In this document: one piece after another, positions 54,701 through 63,386 of the stretch | Layout of the letters: the number at the start of each line of letters is the position of its first letter | How positions within the stretch are numbered: the first letter of the stretch is position 1 | NCBI GenBank assembly: GCA_020137815.1 | Contig: CM035361.1 | Location: 4,542,553 to 4,606,552 of the forward strand | Origin: Hormiphora californensis | Lineage: Eukaryota; Ctenophora; Tentaculata; Cydippida; Pleurobrachiidae | DNA length: 64,000 nucleotides | Reading direction: 5' to 3' | Position numbers and translations under genes: made by a program | Notes under the pieces: model-generated | Database searches by the model: none | Told to the model about the DNA's origin: nothing | The model's input: only the letters and a program-made list of their open reading frames with translations

Positions 54701-57056
54701 GTTAGAGGTCCAGGAGGGAGGGAGGAGGGGGTTAGATGTCCAGGAGGGAAGGAGGAGGGGATTAGGGGTCCAGGAAGGAGGGAGGAGGGGATTAGGGGTC
54801 CAGGAGGGAGGGAGGAGGGGGTTAGAGGTCCAGGAGGGAGGGAGGAGGGGATTAGGGGTCCAGGAGGGAAGGAGGAGGGGGTTAGAGGTCTAGGAGGGAA
54901 GGAGGAGGGGATTAGATGTCCAGGAGGGAAGGAGGAGGGGGTTAGAGGTCCAGGAGGGAGAGAGGAGGGGATTAGGGGTCCAGGAGGGAAGGAGGAGGGG
55001 GTTAGAGGTCCAGGAGGGAAGGAGGAGGGGGTTAGAGGTCCAGGAGGGAAGGAGGAGGGGATTAGATGTCCAGGAGGGAGGGAGGAGGGGGTTAGATGTC
55101 CAGGAGGGAGGGAGGAGGGGATTAGATGTCCAGGAGGGAGGGAGGAGGGGGTTAGATGTCCAGGAGGGAAGGAGGAGGGGATTAGATGTCCAGGAGGGAA
55201 GGAGGAGGGGGTTAGAGGTCCAGGAAGGAGGGAGGAGGGGGCTAGGGGTCCAGGAGGGAAGGAGGAGGGGATTAGATGTCCAGGAGGGAAGGAGGAGGGG
55301 ATTAGATGTCCAGGAGGGAAGGAGGAGGGGATTAGATGTCCAGGAGGGAAGGAGGAGGGGGTTAGAGGTCCAGGAGGGAGAGAGGAGGGGATTAGATGTC
55401 CAGGAGGGAGGGAGGAGGGGGTTAGATGTCCAGGAGGGAGGGAGGAGGGGGTTAGATGTCCAGGAGGGAAGGAGGAGGGGATTAGATGTCCAGGAGGGAA
55501 GGAGGAGGGGATTAGATGTCCAGGAGGGAAGGAGGAGGGGATTAGATGTCCAGGAGGGAAGGAGGAGGGGATTAGATGTCCAGGAGGGAAGGAGGAGGGG
55601 ATTAGATGTCCAGGAGGGAGGGAGGAGGGGATTAGAGGTCCAGGAGGGAGGGAGGAGGGGATTAGAGGTCCAGGAGGGAGGGAGGAGGGGATTAGAGGTC
55701 CAGGAGGGAGGGAGGAGGGGATTAGGGGTCCAGGAAGGAGAGAGGAGGGGATTAGGGGTCCAGGAAGGAGAGAGGAGGGGATTAGGGGTCCAGGAAGGAG
55801 AGAGGAGGGGATTAGGGAAGAAAGTAAACCTGATCATGACGAAGATGAAAGTTCAAAAGATGACAGTCTACAAAGTACTTCAAAATCAGAAGACATCTCC
55901 ATCTCCGATCACCAATTCATTGATGACGTCACCTCGACATCAAACAACCTGCCATCAGATGACGTCATTAGCGGTGACGTGATCACCATGGCAACGGATG
56001 ACGTCATCACTATGGCAACCACGGAGGATGATAATTCTCTCACATCTTCTACCTCTGATTTCGCACAAATGTTGGAAGCAGAGCTAGCTGCACCAGATGG
56101 AGAGTGCGTTGTATCACCCATCCCACGACACCACATCACCCCCTCACCCCGTCACCACAGAACATCACCCTCACCCACTGCACGTGACCAGATGGTGACG
56201 TCATCACGTGATGTGACGTCACGTGACCACTGGTTGGCCCAGTTGGAGGATCCCCAGTGGTTGTGTTGGTATCTGTGCTGGCAGTGCGGTGCCGGGGAGT
56301 GGAGGGAGGTCGAGGAGGGTGTGGAGGAGTTGAGGGGAGAGAAACCGCAGTTTGTGAAGGTGTGCAGACATTTAATTAGTGCCAATTAATTACAGTGGCA
56401 CCCCGATTTAGTGGCAGGATCCCCCCCCCCCCCCCCCCGAGGATGCCACTAAATCGGGGTCCGACTGTAGTTAATTAGTGCTAATTAGTTGTTTTTGATA
56501 ATTTAAACACATGACTTGACTGACACATCTCATTTCGATTAGAAATAATGAAATAATGAAATATCGGCATTTTCAAATAATACCCATCTCTCTCTCAGGA
56601 TATAACACAAGCTCTAAAAAATCTTGGGTTCCTTCAACGGAAATTGGAGGAGATCGAGAAGAATCTAACTCATGTTCGACACGAAACCATCCCTACGGTA
56701 AGAAGATGACGTCATAATACATGAGTGACGTCATTAAAAATATGTGACGTCATTAAAAATATGTTTTGGATCGTTTACAACTTCCTGGTATATGTTTTCC
56801 TAATTTCCTCTTTCTTTTTACAGTTAGCCAAGAAAGATTCGGAGAAAAGCAAAAAGAAGAAGAAAGGTAAGCTAACATGTGTGTCTTGCTACAACACTTA
56901 TCACTCAGTTACCATGGTTAACTTGATATAACGTGTATGGTTACCATGGTTACTATGGTTACCATGGTTACATCATGTGGTTACCATGGTTACCACAGCA
57001 ACTCTTTCTCACGCTACTCACGGCTCATATTCTCTATAGGAAGTCGAACTAAATAA
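28208..57056 (+). CDS. CEP170-like FHA and CH-domain protein
   Basis: About 30 exons, roughly 2020 residues, matched phases: 28208-28318, 28419-28508, 28632-28783, 29133-29254, 30314-30432, 32119-32156, 32908-33357, 34057-34157, 37229-37353, 38429-38530, 38671-38724, 42850-42945, 43048-43114, 43608-43756, 43863-44097, 44633-44706, 45166-45317, 45644-45732, 45819-45887, 46127-46240, 46329-46370, 46704-46743, 46987-47538, 47986-48095, 53268-53377, 53709-53823, 53933-56359, 56599-56697, 56824-56866, 57040-57056 (TAA). Residues about 10-85 are an FHA domain (FGKEDSDCLI, RSVSKHHAVI, GTFVND, VRFG), a phosphothreonine-binding fold. LYGQPAWWGEE and MAFQITFDE followed by a PRR..KKKR basic patch recall CEP170 centrosome and microtubule proteins. 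Residues about 700-790 resemble a calponin-homology domain (ELTQWANSLL, DGRTLGQLLHCI, NIDKCLQF). Later come SD(K/R) repeats, a His-rich exon, 39 decapeptides and a short coiled coil. Exon 3 needs one A fewer in an A7 run (28740-28746) to join exon 4. Two optional small exons (35469-35499, 35616-35667) fit poorly. Confidence 0.8.
30479..31884. mobile_element. TA-flanked inverted-repeat element, 1.4 kb
   Basis: Ends are CTGTGTGTTTTTAAATGACT and its inverse, flanked by TA. Arms of about 490 bp (30479-30965 and 31400-31884) are near-identical; frames of about 72 residues match between arms. The middle is CT-rich and not symmetric. It is in an intron of the CEP170-like gene. Confidence 0.8.
31017..31079. 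repeat. (CT)n tract
   Basis: Uninterrupted CT run of about 60 bp inside the loop of the element at 30479. Confidence 0.95.
31894..32002. mobile_element. hAT-like MITE, copy 7
   Basis: Full-length copy (AGGAACCGACCGACAC to GGTCGGTTCCTG) inserted just outside the right end of the 30479 element. No clear 8-bp duplication. Confidence 0.82.
32344..32672. repeat. 44-bp minisatellite, about 7.5 units
   Basis: Units begin GTCTGGAGAGAGAAAAAGTG and repeat every 44 bp with single-base variants (GCGAG/GTGAG, GGGGC/GGTGC). Intronic in the CEP170-like gene. Confidence 0.92.
33812..33895. mobile_element. hAT-like MITE, copy 8 (internal deletion)
   Basis: Both ends are present but the centre after GGTCACGTGA is missing. 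CTATAT occurs at both flanks. Confidence 0.82.
34615..34671 (+). mobile_element. Tiny SINE-like element B, copy 5
   Basis: CTTGCCTGGCTAGACTGTG through AGGAGGGTTAGAAC with a diverged core (TTTTGCGCACCCCGCG). ATAATTTC-like words flank it. Intron of the CEP170-like gene. Confidence 0.65.
36083..36792. repeat. CT-rich low-complexity region
   Basis: Two long (CT)n blocks (36083-36265 and 36590-36792) with a less biased centre. Open frames here, rich in Ser and Leu, are artefacts of the repeat. Confidence 0.85.
39405..40735. repeat. Minisatellite split by a transposon
   Basis: Units with GTGTGATGTGATTATAAGCA and AGTTCACACCGTGGTGTGA occur on both sides of the element at 39548-40654. The array was interrupted by the insertion. 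Confidence 0.7.
39548..40654. mobile_element. CCGCGTGG-ended TIR element, 1.1 kb
   Basis: Ends are CCGCGTGGCCCAAATTAAAG and its inverse, flanked by TA. Terminal inverted repeats exceed 130 bp; the centre is not symmetric. No transposase. Intron of the CEP170-like gene. Confidence 0.82.
41079..42356. mobile_element. TTAA-flanked long palindrome (piggyBac-like MITE)
   Basis: 1278 bp, with ends GGGTACACCTCGGC and its inverse, and TTAA at 41075-41078 and 42357-42360. The arms are almost perfect: a 77-residue frame in each arm differs at one position. Same family as 3944-5342. Confidence 0.88.
44723..44831. mobile_element. hAT-like MITE, copy 9
   Basis: Full length with exact duplication ATCTTAAT (44715-44722, 44832-44839). 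It begins only 17 bp after the splice donor at 44706. Confidence 0.92.
44971..45019 (-). mobile_element. Tiny SINE-like element B, copy 6
   Basis: Reverse-oriented copy: GTTCTAACCCTCCTTTACGG through GAGTCTAGCTAGGCAA. Intron of the CEP170-like gene. Confidence 0.65.
45379..45487. mobile_element. hAT-like MITE, copy 10 (reverse)
   Basis: Inverse orientation, with duplication GTTGATAT on both sides (45371-45378, 45488-45495). The right end is slightly altered (GGTTCATA). Confidence 0.9.
45969..45999 (-). mobile_element. Fragment of element B with 8-bp duplication
   Basis: A 31-bp diverged piece (CGGGCGCACGAATGGCAGTC onward) lies between exact CTAATTGG copies (45961-45968, 46000-46007). Confidence 0.55.
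47628..47885. mobile_element. TIR mini-element
   Basis: GAATTTTTTGAAATTGTCACC on the left mirrors GGGGGTGACAACTTCAAAAA on the right, with CGCGC-rich subterminal sequence as in the element at 329. Intronic, directly after the His-rich exon. Confidence 0.55.
48125..48453. repeat. 31-bp minisatellite, left part
   Basis: Units GTATTCACCATCTCCTAATA plus TGGTAGTAACT repeat about ten times. The array continues at 52783 after the 4.3-kb insertion. Confidence 0.92.
49511..49582. mobile_element. hAT-like MITE, copy 11 (fragment, reverse)
   Basis: Begins at GGCTGATAACCAGTCACGTG and ends CCGGTCGGTTGCTG. About one third is missing. It lies inside the 4.3-kb element. Confidence 0.75.
50944..51500. repeat. 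162-bp tandem repeat, about 3.5 units
   Basis: TCGATTTATGGGGGGTCGT recurs at 50944, 51106, 51268 and 51431. Each unit includes CACCGTTTAGCCGTTATTTG and ATGCACCGATTCATGATTT. Part of the 4.3-kb element. Confidence 0.9.
51531..51789. mobile_element. 259-bp TIR element nested in the 4.3-kb element
   Basis: About 85-bp inverted arms (ACTAGACCAAAAAACAAAAG and inverse; GACGCTGCGGGAATTGCACC and inverse) surround a unique centre of about 90 bp. Confidence 0.75.
52783..53252. repeat. 31-bp minisatellite, right part
   Basis: Continuation of the array at 48125, about 15 units, ending directly at the branch/acceptor region of the exon at 53268. Confidence 0.9.
53527..53693. repeat. 12-bp minisatellite (AAACCCACTTCT)
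   Basis: About 14 units with a few 1-base variants, ending just before the splice acceptor of the exon at 53709. Not the telomere motif. Confidence 0.92.
54641..55810 (+). repeat. Coding 30-bp minisatellite, 39 decapeptides
   Basis: Exactly 39 units of 30 bp inside the 2427-nt exon of the CEP170-like gene. Each encodes (I/V)R(G/C)PG(G/R)(K/R)EEG. Units are an even multiple of three and stay in frame throughout. The coding strand is very purine-rich, with GGAGGAGGGG runs. The reverse strand is also open over 315 residues, but only as a mirror of the repeat. Confidence 0.93.
56393..56467. mobile_element. pogo/Tigger-like mini-element
   Basis: CAGTGGCACCCCGATTTAGT to its inverse ending CCGACTG, flanked by TA, with a 17-C run in the loop. 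It lies in the intron just after the repeat exon. Confidence 0.8.
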
Positions 57057-57877
57057 TATCACTATCATTTATATTCCTCTCCTCTTTTTGGTAAGCTTGC
57101 ACACAGTCAATGAAGCACAGAATTTTATTAAAAGCCACTGGGCAAACTCGATAGTTGTGAAATATATTCTACCAGAACTTTACGATTTATCTCTCTCTCT
57201 CTTTTTAACATAAAATTCTCATTTTATTAGCATTTAAATATATTGTTTTGGGGTATTGTCTTCTTTTTTTAGTTATCCCATCGCTTGATAGCATGTTGTA
57301 TATATTAGAAGCACAGCATGGTTATGACGTCATATATATGTCCATATATGGACACATACACCCATATATGGGCATGTTGGTTTTTAGCATTGTTTGATCC
57401 CCTCTGCTGCTTTGATGGTGTTTGTAGAATGAAGTATACCTGCTTTAGTTTGTCGGGATGTTATATATTGCGATGAGCAACCTTGGAAGTGTTTAGGTAG
57501 CGCACAGCGTGACCAGTTTTAACCAATCACAGTTCAGCACGCATATATGTGACCTGTGTCTCATAAGAGCTGTTCTGAGCTGTGATTGGTCAAATGCGGT
57601 CAAGCTGTGCGCTACCTGAACATTTCCGATGTTGCTCAAAAGGACAGAAAGGGAAACAGGGACAAAATGAGAGAGAAGAAGGTTTTAAAAAAGAAACAAA
57701 GTTGTCTGTCATTTTCTTGGAAAGTTTCCCTACAAAACTTTCCAAGAATTAAATACATACTGTGGTCATGTAACGGACAGTTTTTGAAAAACAAAATATA
57801 GTTTTTACATCAGTCATAGGTCATAGTCAGTATCGATACAAACAGAATAAAACTTACCACTTATATACTTACCACTA
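57057..57877. other. Convergent 3' ends region
   Basis: Between the plus-strand CEP170-like gene and the minus-strand secreted-protein gene. It holds AT-rich sequence and one MITE (57474-57640). A minus-strand acceptor near 57735 could add a further exon to the secreted-protein gene, but I could not confirm a reading frame. Confidence 0.4.
57474..57640. mobile_element. Palindromic MITE, about 165 bp
   Basis: GAGCAACCTTGGAAGTGTTT at the left mirrors GAACATTTCCGATGTTGCTC at the right, with inner GGTAGCGCACAGC and its inverse. Confidence 0.7.
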
Positions 57878-60800
57878 TTACTTACCACTAAATAACTTAC
57901 CACGAACTAGGCATTTTTCACCGGTAACCTCGGTTGTCCAATTCCCATCACTGGCACACGTAAAATTCAGTCCAGTTCCGATGTAATTTAGAGATTCAGG
58001 GTCGACACACACCTACGAAAAAGTTAAAATTAAAATTTTGATTTTAAACCCTGACACACCAGCGAAATTTTCTCCCCTATTCTTACAGTCACAATCCACG
58101 GCGTGCCTGGTGAAATTTTAACACGACCTAGCATGCAACGGGAAACCACCACTTGTACGTGGTAGCTGAGGGTCTACAGAATGGCGCTACGGTGCGGGAA
58201 AAAAAATTCCATTCCCTAAAATCGTTTTTTTTACTTTTATTTGATTTGGGTCAAAATTGGCTATATTAAACGTGGTCCCGAAAAATCCATAATGACTTAG
58301 CACACGAAATATGTCACCCCTACCTATTTTTGCACGTAGAATCAATTGCCGTTGAAGTCGAATCTCTAAAATGACTGTAAAATGGTCAAAAGTTGATTTT
58401 TTACCATTTTTTGGAGGTTTTTGGCCCCTAAACCATTGAAAACGTTGAGATAGGAATTTGAAACTAGTGCCAATCGTTAAAATGGTCATTTTTCTACCAA
58501 GAACCAAGTTTTCGTGTATATCCGATTTATGGTTAGATTTGGGCAAATTGTTGAAATCTGCCAACTAGGAGAACCGTAACTTGATTTTCTTGTTTTTTGG
58601 ATTTTGGCATTTTTGACAAACTTCTGATTGAAATGGTCAATCGGGACCATGCTTAAGTTGTTTATGGGACAATTTTCGACTAAAATCCAAGATTTCATAC
58701 CAATCCAATAACAGATCGTTGATTTATAGAAACTTTCAGTAGGCAAAACGGTGAAAATAAGCATGAAAAGTTGTCATTTTCACCGTTTTGCCTACTTAAA
58801 TTTTCTATAAATCAACGATCTGTTATTGGATTGGTATGAAATCTTGGATTTTAGTCGAAAATTGTCCCATAAACAACTTAAGCATGGTCCCGATTGACCA
58901 TTTCAATCAGAAGTTTGTCAAAAATGCCAAAATCCAAAAAACAAGAAAATCAAGTTACGGTTCTCCTAGTTGGCAGATTTCAACAATTTGCCCAAATCTA
59001 ACCATAAATCGGATATACACGAAAACTTGGTTCTTGGTAGAAAAATGACCATTTTAACGATTGGCACTAGTTTCAAATTCCTATCTCAACGTTTTCAATG
59101 GTTTAGGGGCCAAAAACCTCCAAAAAATGGTAAAAAATCAACTTTTGACCATTTTACAGTCATTTTAGAGATTCGACTTCAACGGCAATCGATTCTACGT
59201 GCAAAAATAGGTAGGGGTGACATATTTCGTGTGCTAAGTCATTATGGATTTTTCGGGACCACGTTTAATATAGCCAATTTTGACCCAAATCAAATAAAAG
59301 TAAAAAAAACGATTTTAGGGAATGGACTTTTTTTTCCCGCACCGTAGCGCCATTCTGTAGACCCTCAGCTACCACGTACAAGTGGTGGTTTCCCGTTGCA
59401 TGCTAGGTCGTGTTAAAATTTCACCAGGCACGCCGTGAATCTCGCGTGCCATTTTGATTGTGACTGTGAGAACAGGGGAGAGAATTTGAGAGAGAATTTG
59501 AGAGAGAATTTGAGAGAGAATTTGAGAAATGTGCTGACCCTCACTACATACCACAATGGAGGTACTGGGAGGTAGGGCTGGTACTATTACATCAGGGTCT
59601 TGGATCTTACTGGCACAACCTGTGGGAGGTAACGTCGGGTTATCATACATGAGAGAGAGAGTGTGAGAAAGAGATGCAGGGAGATGATTTTGGTATTTTT
59701 AGGGAAAGAAAGTCTGGTGTTTTTAGAAGTTGGAGAGCCAATGTAAGAACAAATGGAGAGTCTCGAGCCCACTTGGGAGAGGTTGCGCCCTGTAGATGGG
59801 AGAGGGTGAGGGAGAGAAACAGATACAAATGGAGGGGGAGAGAGAAAAAGAGGGTGTGGTAGAGAAAAATAGGGAGTGGGAGAGAGGGAAAAAAGAGGGA
59901 GTGGAAGAGAGAGAAAAAGGGAGTGGGAGACAGAGGCAGGAAGATGATTTTAGTATTTTTAGGGAAAGAAAGTCTGGTGTTTTTAGAAGAGGGAGAGCCA
60001 ATGTGCCGAGAGAACAGATTCCTAGAGTTCTATGAATGTAAGAAAAAAATGGAGAGTCTCGAGCCCACATACGGACAAAAAAATATCATCTAAGTCTTAC
60101 CAGCGGTGTAGCCTGCAGATCCGGTATCCCATTCATTAAACCTCATCTGAGACACAGTAGTGACCCCCCAGAAATTACTGTTAGGGCAATCTTCTGCGAA
60201 CACGATTCTAGCTGCCTCAACACCATCACAGAAGAAAGAGAGGGAAGTTGAAGTTTTGTAGATTGTCCATGGTTGGTATCTGTCACTGGAGAGATTGGTC
60301 TTTTTGAGGAACTCTGAACGATAGAAATATCTAAACATAAATGAAAAAGTGAGCAAATAGTTTGTGAAAAATATGAACGTAGAGACAAAATGTATCCCTA
60401 GACCATACCTTGGGTTATTAGTGACTTTAGCCCATTCATTGTCCATACAGCCGTCAACTAAGAACGTCGGTATGCTCTTTGTAATATTTGGCAAATAAAT
60501 TTGCACGGTTTTTCTGTTATCATCGCTGCTATAAAATTCCACCGATATTTTGGCCCACGGTTTATCTCTATAAACCTGAACCACCAGGGGTGCGGTTTCC
60601 AAGTTCCAATCGATTCTGTTCCTTGGTGATATTGTAACTGGGTTCACTTTTTCAGTGTCGTTACTGGTCGTGTAGCTTACAGAAGCAGTGTCGCTGTACC
60701 TGTGGCCGATGTTAGATTATATAATGAGAATTTAAATCATTAGCTAACTGGGGGGGGGGGGGGTTCAAGCCTAATTACTGCTTTATGACCATCTATGGTC

Positions 60801-62513
60801 ACAATGTTACTACGTAGTACGTACTGAAACCTGATGAATCCGATCTGGTCGCCGCCCCAATACGTTTTACAATTGCCTCCCAATTTTGTGAAATTCAGGC
60901 TTATCAGGGTCGTATCGCTCTCGGAGATAGTCAGAGTATCATTAGTTTTCACGATTTTCCACTCTCTTGCGGTGTCAGCGCCAGTAGTAGAAGCGGGTTG
61001 AATTGGAAAGGGTTGATCAGTTCCATTTTCCGATGTCATGCAATAATTCACTTTGTAGTTAAATGCGGTCCTGAAGGTGGAGTAAAGATGGTCAAACTGT
61101 GTTGTGTTCTAATCCTTTTAATTTATGAAAGGGTTTAGAAAGGCAACTGGTTTTTGTAGCGAGTACGATTACTCCCGGTAGATTTTTGTTTTACACTTGA
61201 TTGGCCAATTGATTACTTACCGAAAACGTATAGCAATCCATCCGCGATAGACCTTATCGTTATTATAAACGGATAGCCGTACATTCTTTTTACTTGCATC
61301 TGCAGCTGTGGTCTTGATAGTCAATGATGTCTTCTCTAGGTCCAAACTTAGGAGGGGTTGATTCGGGATCTTTGTGTATAACTCTGAAAAAGGGGGATGT
61401 TTTTTTCGCTTTTTTCGCTATGGACGTCATAGGAACCTGAGATACGTCGCATCACCCCTCACTTTAGCTATAATAGTACATGTACATGCGGGCTTTAGTG
61501 GAAGCATTAGGGTGAGCTCCGTAAAACAGTCTTAGTCCTTGAACTGACATACACGGAACCCGGTGATTAGTATCTAACCGACCACAACGTCAAGGCTGGG
61601 TGCATGCATGTTGTCCCGGGTTCCGTGCCGGATCTTGAACTATATCCGACGTGGAGGGATTTTGGAAGAAGGGAGAGACGCGTAGAGTCATGGCAGCGCA
61701 ATGACAGTGATGGGCTTTATCATGAAGTAGAGTTTTGCAGTTGATGAGATCCTGTCCATCGAGCTGATAGAGTTTCCCCTTACCTGTTGGTTTTCCTCTG
61801 TAGCTGTCAGATGCAGTGTCCTGGGTGCCAAATTTTATCTTTTCCACTACATCTCCTCCCCACGTCGATACACAAATACTTTTACTACTGTCACTGAACT
61901 GGTAGTTCAGAACCTCCACCCCGTTGCACTCTATACTGAGAGCGGTGGCCGTCTTTCGAATTGTCCAAATCTTGTCCACTTCCTCTGGTGGTTGTACTGG
62001 GAGCTGGGAGGTCGAGCCGGTGCAGTGGCCGATAAAGTATTGGAAAGGTGAGGTGAACATCACAATTCACCACTTCAATATAACTCCCATCTGCAGTGTA
62101 TGTAGGCACATCAATCCTGTCCTCACTCCCAGCAGTAGAGTCGGTTTTGATTTGAAGAGGGGTGCTCTCCAGATCAAATGGGATCTTAGTATCACGTACC
62201 ACTGGACTCCATGTAACTGAAATGTGATGAATTAGCCACAGCTATTATATACCAATAAGCGATTTGTCTATCAGCCATGTTCAAATACCAGATTAAAAGG
62301 CCATGATTTTATTAAACCTTTCGTTGGGGAAGTTGCCTAGAGCGACGGAGAGACCTCTCAAGGGGGATGTTTAGGTGGTATCGATTGGTCTATCGCTTTC
62401 TCTCTCTCTTTCTATCTCTCTCTCTCTATCTTACCGGTAGAAATGGAGTTTGTCAGCAGAACAAGGACGATTCCGAGACAACAGCTAGGCATCATATGCA
62501 GCTTGGGTCCCAT
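57878..62513 (-). CDS. Secreted three-module protein with a sushi domain
   Basis: Minus-strand exons: 62513-62435, 62216-61784, 61383-61221, 61070-60825, 60699-60409, 60330-60101, 59619-59552, 58012-57901, the last read through to a TAA at 57880-57878. About 547 residues. The first exon encodes a signal peptide (CCLGIVLVLLTNSIS). Three related modules follow. Each carries a W-(T/K)-I-x-K-T core, a later WGGD or FWGV motif, and an (I/M)(R/K)F stretch ending DTAS or DTGS before a Tyr. I do not recognise the family. A sushi/CCP domain spans exons 7-8 (Cys in GCASK, VCVD, FTCASDGNW, EKC), pointing to extracellular binding or matrix roles. Exon 2 is one base too long: its first half and the IWTIRK half are in different frames, changing near 62050-62080. 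A 67-nt intron there would also fix the frame but would remove a conserved Cys. The C-terminus is uncertain because four GTGGTAAGT-like donors follow. Confidence 0.7.
58097..59437. mobile_element. CACGGCGTG-ended long palindrome, 1.3 kb
   Basis: Ends CACGGCGTGCCTGG and its inverse, flanked by AATC on both sides (58093-58096, 59438-59441). The arms are near-perfect; a 125-residue frame in each arm differs at two positions. It is in the intron that splits the sushi domain. Same family as 25970-27875. Confidence 0.85.
59675..59995. repeat. Duplicated intron segment
   Basis: TATTTTTAGGGAAAGAAAGT and surrounding sequence of about 60 bp occur at about 59690 and 59952, with GA-rich DNA between. Intron of the secreted-protein gene. 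Confidence 0.75.
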
Positions 62514-62761
62514 CTGATACAATCAGTATCTGATGTTGTATCCCCGCTACTTCAGTTTTATCCGCGATATATTTAATAATCCACCATGCAAAGGGTATTT
62601 ATTTTGGATCTTAGCCAACAAGGCAGACAAGTAACACAAGCAACGTAGAGAGCTAACTTGAGTTGTGAGTGTAGAACGTTTCTCCTGCTCTCTCTCTCTC
62701 CTCAAACAACGATTTGCCTTTTCCACAAACCTTTCCTCTCCCTTTTCCTCCCCAAGATTGT

Positions 62762-62968
62762 TATGTTTCTCTCTTTCTCTCTCTTCTCTCTCTCTCTCTC
62801 TCTCTCTCTCCTCTCACACCCTTTCTCTCTCTCTCCTCTCTCTCTCCCCTCTCTCTCTCTCTTCTCTCGTCTCTCTCTTCTCCTCTTCTCTCTCTCTCTC
62901 TCTCTCCTCTCTTCTCCTCTCTCTCTCTCGCTCTCTCTCTCTCTCCTCTCCTCTCCGCTTCTCTCTCC
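62762..62968. repeat. (CT)n-rich tract
   Basis: Interrupted CT microsatellite; frames on both strands are low-complexity shadows. Confidence 0.92.
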
Positions 62969-63151
62969 AGTTGTGTAATCGTCTCGATCGTCCTCCTTTT
63001 CCTCCTCATTTTGATTATGAGAAAGGAAAGTGTACTCCATAAACAGTAGTCAAGCCTCGATTTACCGGACGCTTGATTTATCGTGCACCTCGAAAATATA
63101 TATATTGCAAAACCTCCCGATTAATCCGATAGATTTAGGTTCCTCGATACT

Positions 63152-63212
63152 ATAGTCGGATCCCGATTTACCGGCATGCTCGGTAAATCTTGGTGCCCGG
63201 TATATCGGGGTG
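63152..63212. mobile_element. pogo-like palindrome
   Basis: AGTCGGATCCCGATTTACCG on the left and a decayed inverse (CCCGGTATATCGGGGTG) on the right. A possible outer relative starts at 63047 with CAGTAGTCAAGCCTCGATTT. Confidence 0.5.
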
Positions 63213-63256
63213 AAATACTGATGTTTTCGGCAGGTGAGTAGAACTTCGCTCCTAAT

Positions 63257-63386
63257 AAAAGGCTGCAATAAAAGGCTGCAATAAAAGGCTGCAGAAAAAG
63301 GCTGCAATAAAAGGCTGCAATAAAAGGCTGCAGAAAAAGGCTGCAATAAAAGGCTGCAATAAAAGGCTGCAATAAAAGGCTGCAAG
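63257..63386. repeat. 13-bp minisatellite (AATAAAAGGCTGC)
   Basis: Ten units with an AATAAAA/AGAAAAA alternation forming a higher-order pattern of three. Each unit of the first type carries an AATAAA word, but this is upstream of the only nearby gene. Confidence 0.92.

Noticed and set aside
54890-55837. 315-residue minus-strand frame of SNPLLPPSWT repeats
   Set aside because: It is the mirror of the 39-unit coding array. The plus strand has the continuous spliced gene on both sides; the minus frame has no non-repeat sequence.
58187-59347. Two 125-residue frames on opposite strands
   Set aside because: Arms of the palindromic element at 58097; no domain and no splice context.
62658-63049. 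Long Ser/Leu or Arg/Glu frames on both strands
   Set aside because: Translations of a CT/GA tract without start, splice or domain support.
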